The translations under genes were made by a program, and so were the position numbers. Shown piece by piece: positions 63,300 to 64,000 of a stretch of 64,000 nt of DNA (the first letter of the stretch is position 1; each line of letters begins with the position of its first letter). This DNA is from Stenotrophomonas maltophilia. GTDB lineage: Bacteria; Pseudomonadota; Gammaproteobacteria; Xanthomonadales; Xanthomonadaceae. The stretch spans positions 2,693,501-2,757,500 of the forward strand of contig NZ_CP106759.1 in NCBI RefSeq assembly GCF_025642255.1, in the 5' to 3' direction. The notes below the pieces were generated by a model, which saw nothing but the letters and a program-made list of their open reading frames with translations, made no database searches and was not told the DNA's origin.

Positions 63300-64000
63300 A
63301 TGACCCTGCGCCTGCACAACAACCTGACACGCCAGCTCGAACCGTTCATTCCGCTCGACCCGGCCTGTCCGACCCTGTATGTGTGCGGCCCGACGGTCTA
63401 CAACTACGTGCACATCGGCAATGCCCGTGGGCCGGTGGTGTTCGGCGTGCTGGCCGACCTGCTGCGGCGGCGTTTCGGCGCCCTGCGCTACGCCCGCAAC
63501 ATCACCGACGTGGATGACAAGATCAACACGGCCGCGCGCGAACAGGGGGTGCCGATCAGCACCATCACCGACCGTTTCGCCGCCGCCTACCGCGAGGACA
63601 TGGCCGCGCTGGGCGTGGTGCCGCCGGACATCGAACCGGAAGTTACCGCGCACATGCCGCAGATCATCACCATGATCGAGCAGCTCATCGCCAACGGTCA
63701 TGCCTATGCCGCCGAGGGCCACGTGCTGTTCGCCGTGGCCAGCTTCGATGGCTACGGCAAGCTCTCCCGCCGCGACCCGGAAGAAATGCTGGCCGGCGCC
63801 CGCGTCGATGTCGCGCCGTACAAGCGCGATCCAGGCGATTTCGTGCTGTGGAAGCCGTCCACCGACGACCTGCCGGGCTGGGCGTCGCCGTGGGGCCGTG
63901 GCCGCCCCGGCTGGCACATCGAATGCTCGGCGATGGCTGCCGCCCATCTGGGCGAGACCATCGACATCCATGCCGGTGGTGTCGACCTGCAGTTCCCGCA
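63300..64000 (+). CDS. cysS: Cysteinyl-tRNA synthetase (5' part; continues past window)
   Basis: The first 233 codons of CysRS, which loads tRNA-Cys with cysteine. The class I signature is seen as [10 protein letters not shown] (HIGH-like), and the zinc-binding region starts with CGPTVYN and ends with [13 protein letters not shown] and [10 protein letters not shown], which also forms part of the active site. The reading frame stays open to the last base. The ATG follows a short GC-rich leader; the KMSKS part is beyond the window. Confidence 0.95.
   Translation, partial: MTLRLHNNLTRQLEPFIPLDPACPTLYVCGPTVYNYVHIGNARGPVVFGVLADLLRRRFGALRYARNITDVDDKINTAAREQGVPISTITDRFAAAYREDMAALGVVPPDIEPEVTAHMPQIITMIEQLIANGHAYAAEGHVLFAVASFDGYGKLSRRDPEEMLAGARVDVAPYKRDPGDFVLWKPSTDDLPGWASPWGRGRPGWHIECSAMAAAHLGETIDIHAGGVDLQFP

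Overview
The window is chromosomal DNA from a high-GC gammaproteobacterium of the Xanthomonadaceae, most likely Stenotrophomonas (S. maltophilia complex). The lineage evidence is the arginine pathway (an N-acetylornithine carbamoyltransferase and a fused acetylglutamate kinase/synthase), a serine O-succinyltransferase-type MetX homologue, TonB receptor plus LacI sugar loci, and GTAG-tagged short hairpin repeats of the Stenotrophomonas SMAG type. Almost all of it is gene-dense chromosome. I see no prophage, insertion sequence or CRISPR array.

Layout. 1-9.6 kb: a small orphan protein, rhomboid protease, POT peptide transporter, a degenerate phosphatase-fold exported protein, Mn superoxide dismutase, a barnase-like RNase with its barstar, a large transmembrane repetitive protein, nfuA, a pterin dehydratase with a TonB-domain lipoprotein, and zupT. 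9.9-14.5 kb: rluC and rne, divergent across a 408-bp spacer. 14.7-27.7 kb (minus strand): a glycan-use locus with LacI regulator, TonB-dependent receptor, GH144-like glucanase lipoprotein, a sugar ABC importer (binding protein and two permeases, no ATPase), a discoidin plus six-hairpin glycosidase and an exported EEP-fold hydrolase. Two LacI-type operators flank it. 27.9-32.2 kb: bolA and a YciI protein, then scpA-scpB-rluB. 32.3-34.8 kb: a secreted protein, then an omega-amidase and methionine aminotransferase pair. 35.0-41.8 kb: complete cytochrome c maturation operon ccmABCDEFGHI. 41.9-43.4 kb: serine O-succinyltransferase and a DUF1294 protein. 43.4-50 kb: cydDC divergent from cydABX, the latter with a perfect FNR/Anr box. 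50.0-50.3 kb: two identical tRNA-Pro(CGG) genes, each with its own promoter and terminator. 50.6-51.8 kb: CynX-type MFS transporter. 51.8-62.5 kb (minus strand): one long arginine/proline operon, argF'-argG-argE'-argB(NAGS/K)-GNAT-argC-argH-yciI-proB-proA. 62.5-64 kb: an exported protein and the start of cysS, cut by the window edge.

The most interesting signal is upstream of argF'. A 33-codon leader ORF with the motif R-A-R-R is followed by a strong intrinsic terminator. The 3' end of the leader repeats the right arm of that terminator, so it can form a competing antiterminator. This is the layout of a classical ribosome-mediated transcription attenuator, here apparently sensing arginyl-tRNA and controlling the whole arg/pro operon. 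Other notable points are a catalytically dead paralogue of the EEP hydrolase, a membrane-anchored barnase with its barstar, and the operator-flanked glycan locus that lacks its own ATPase.
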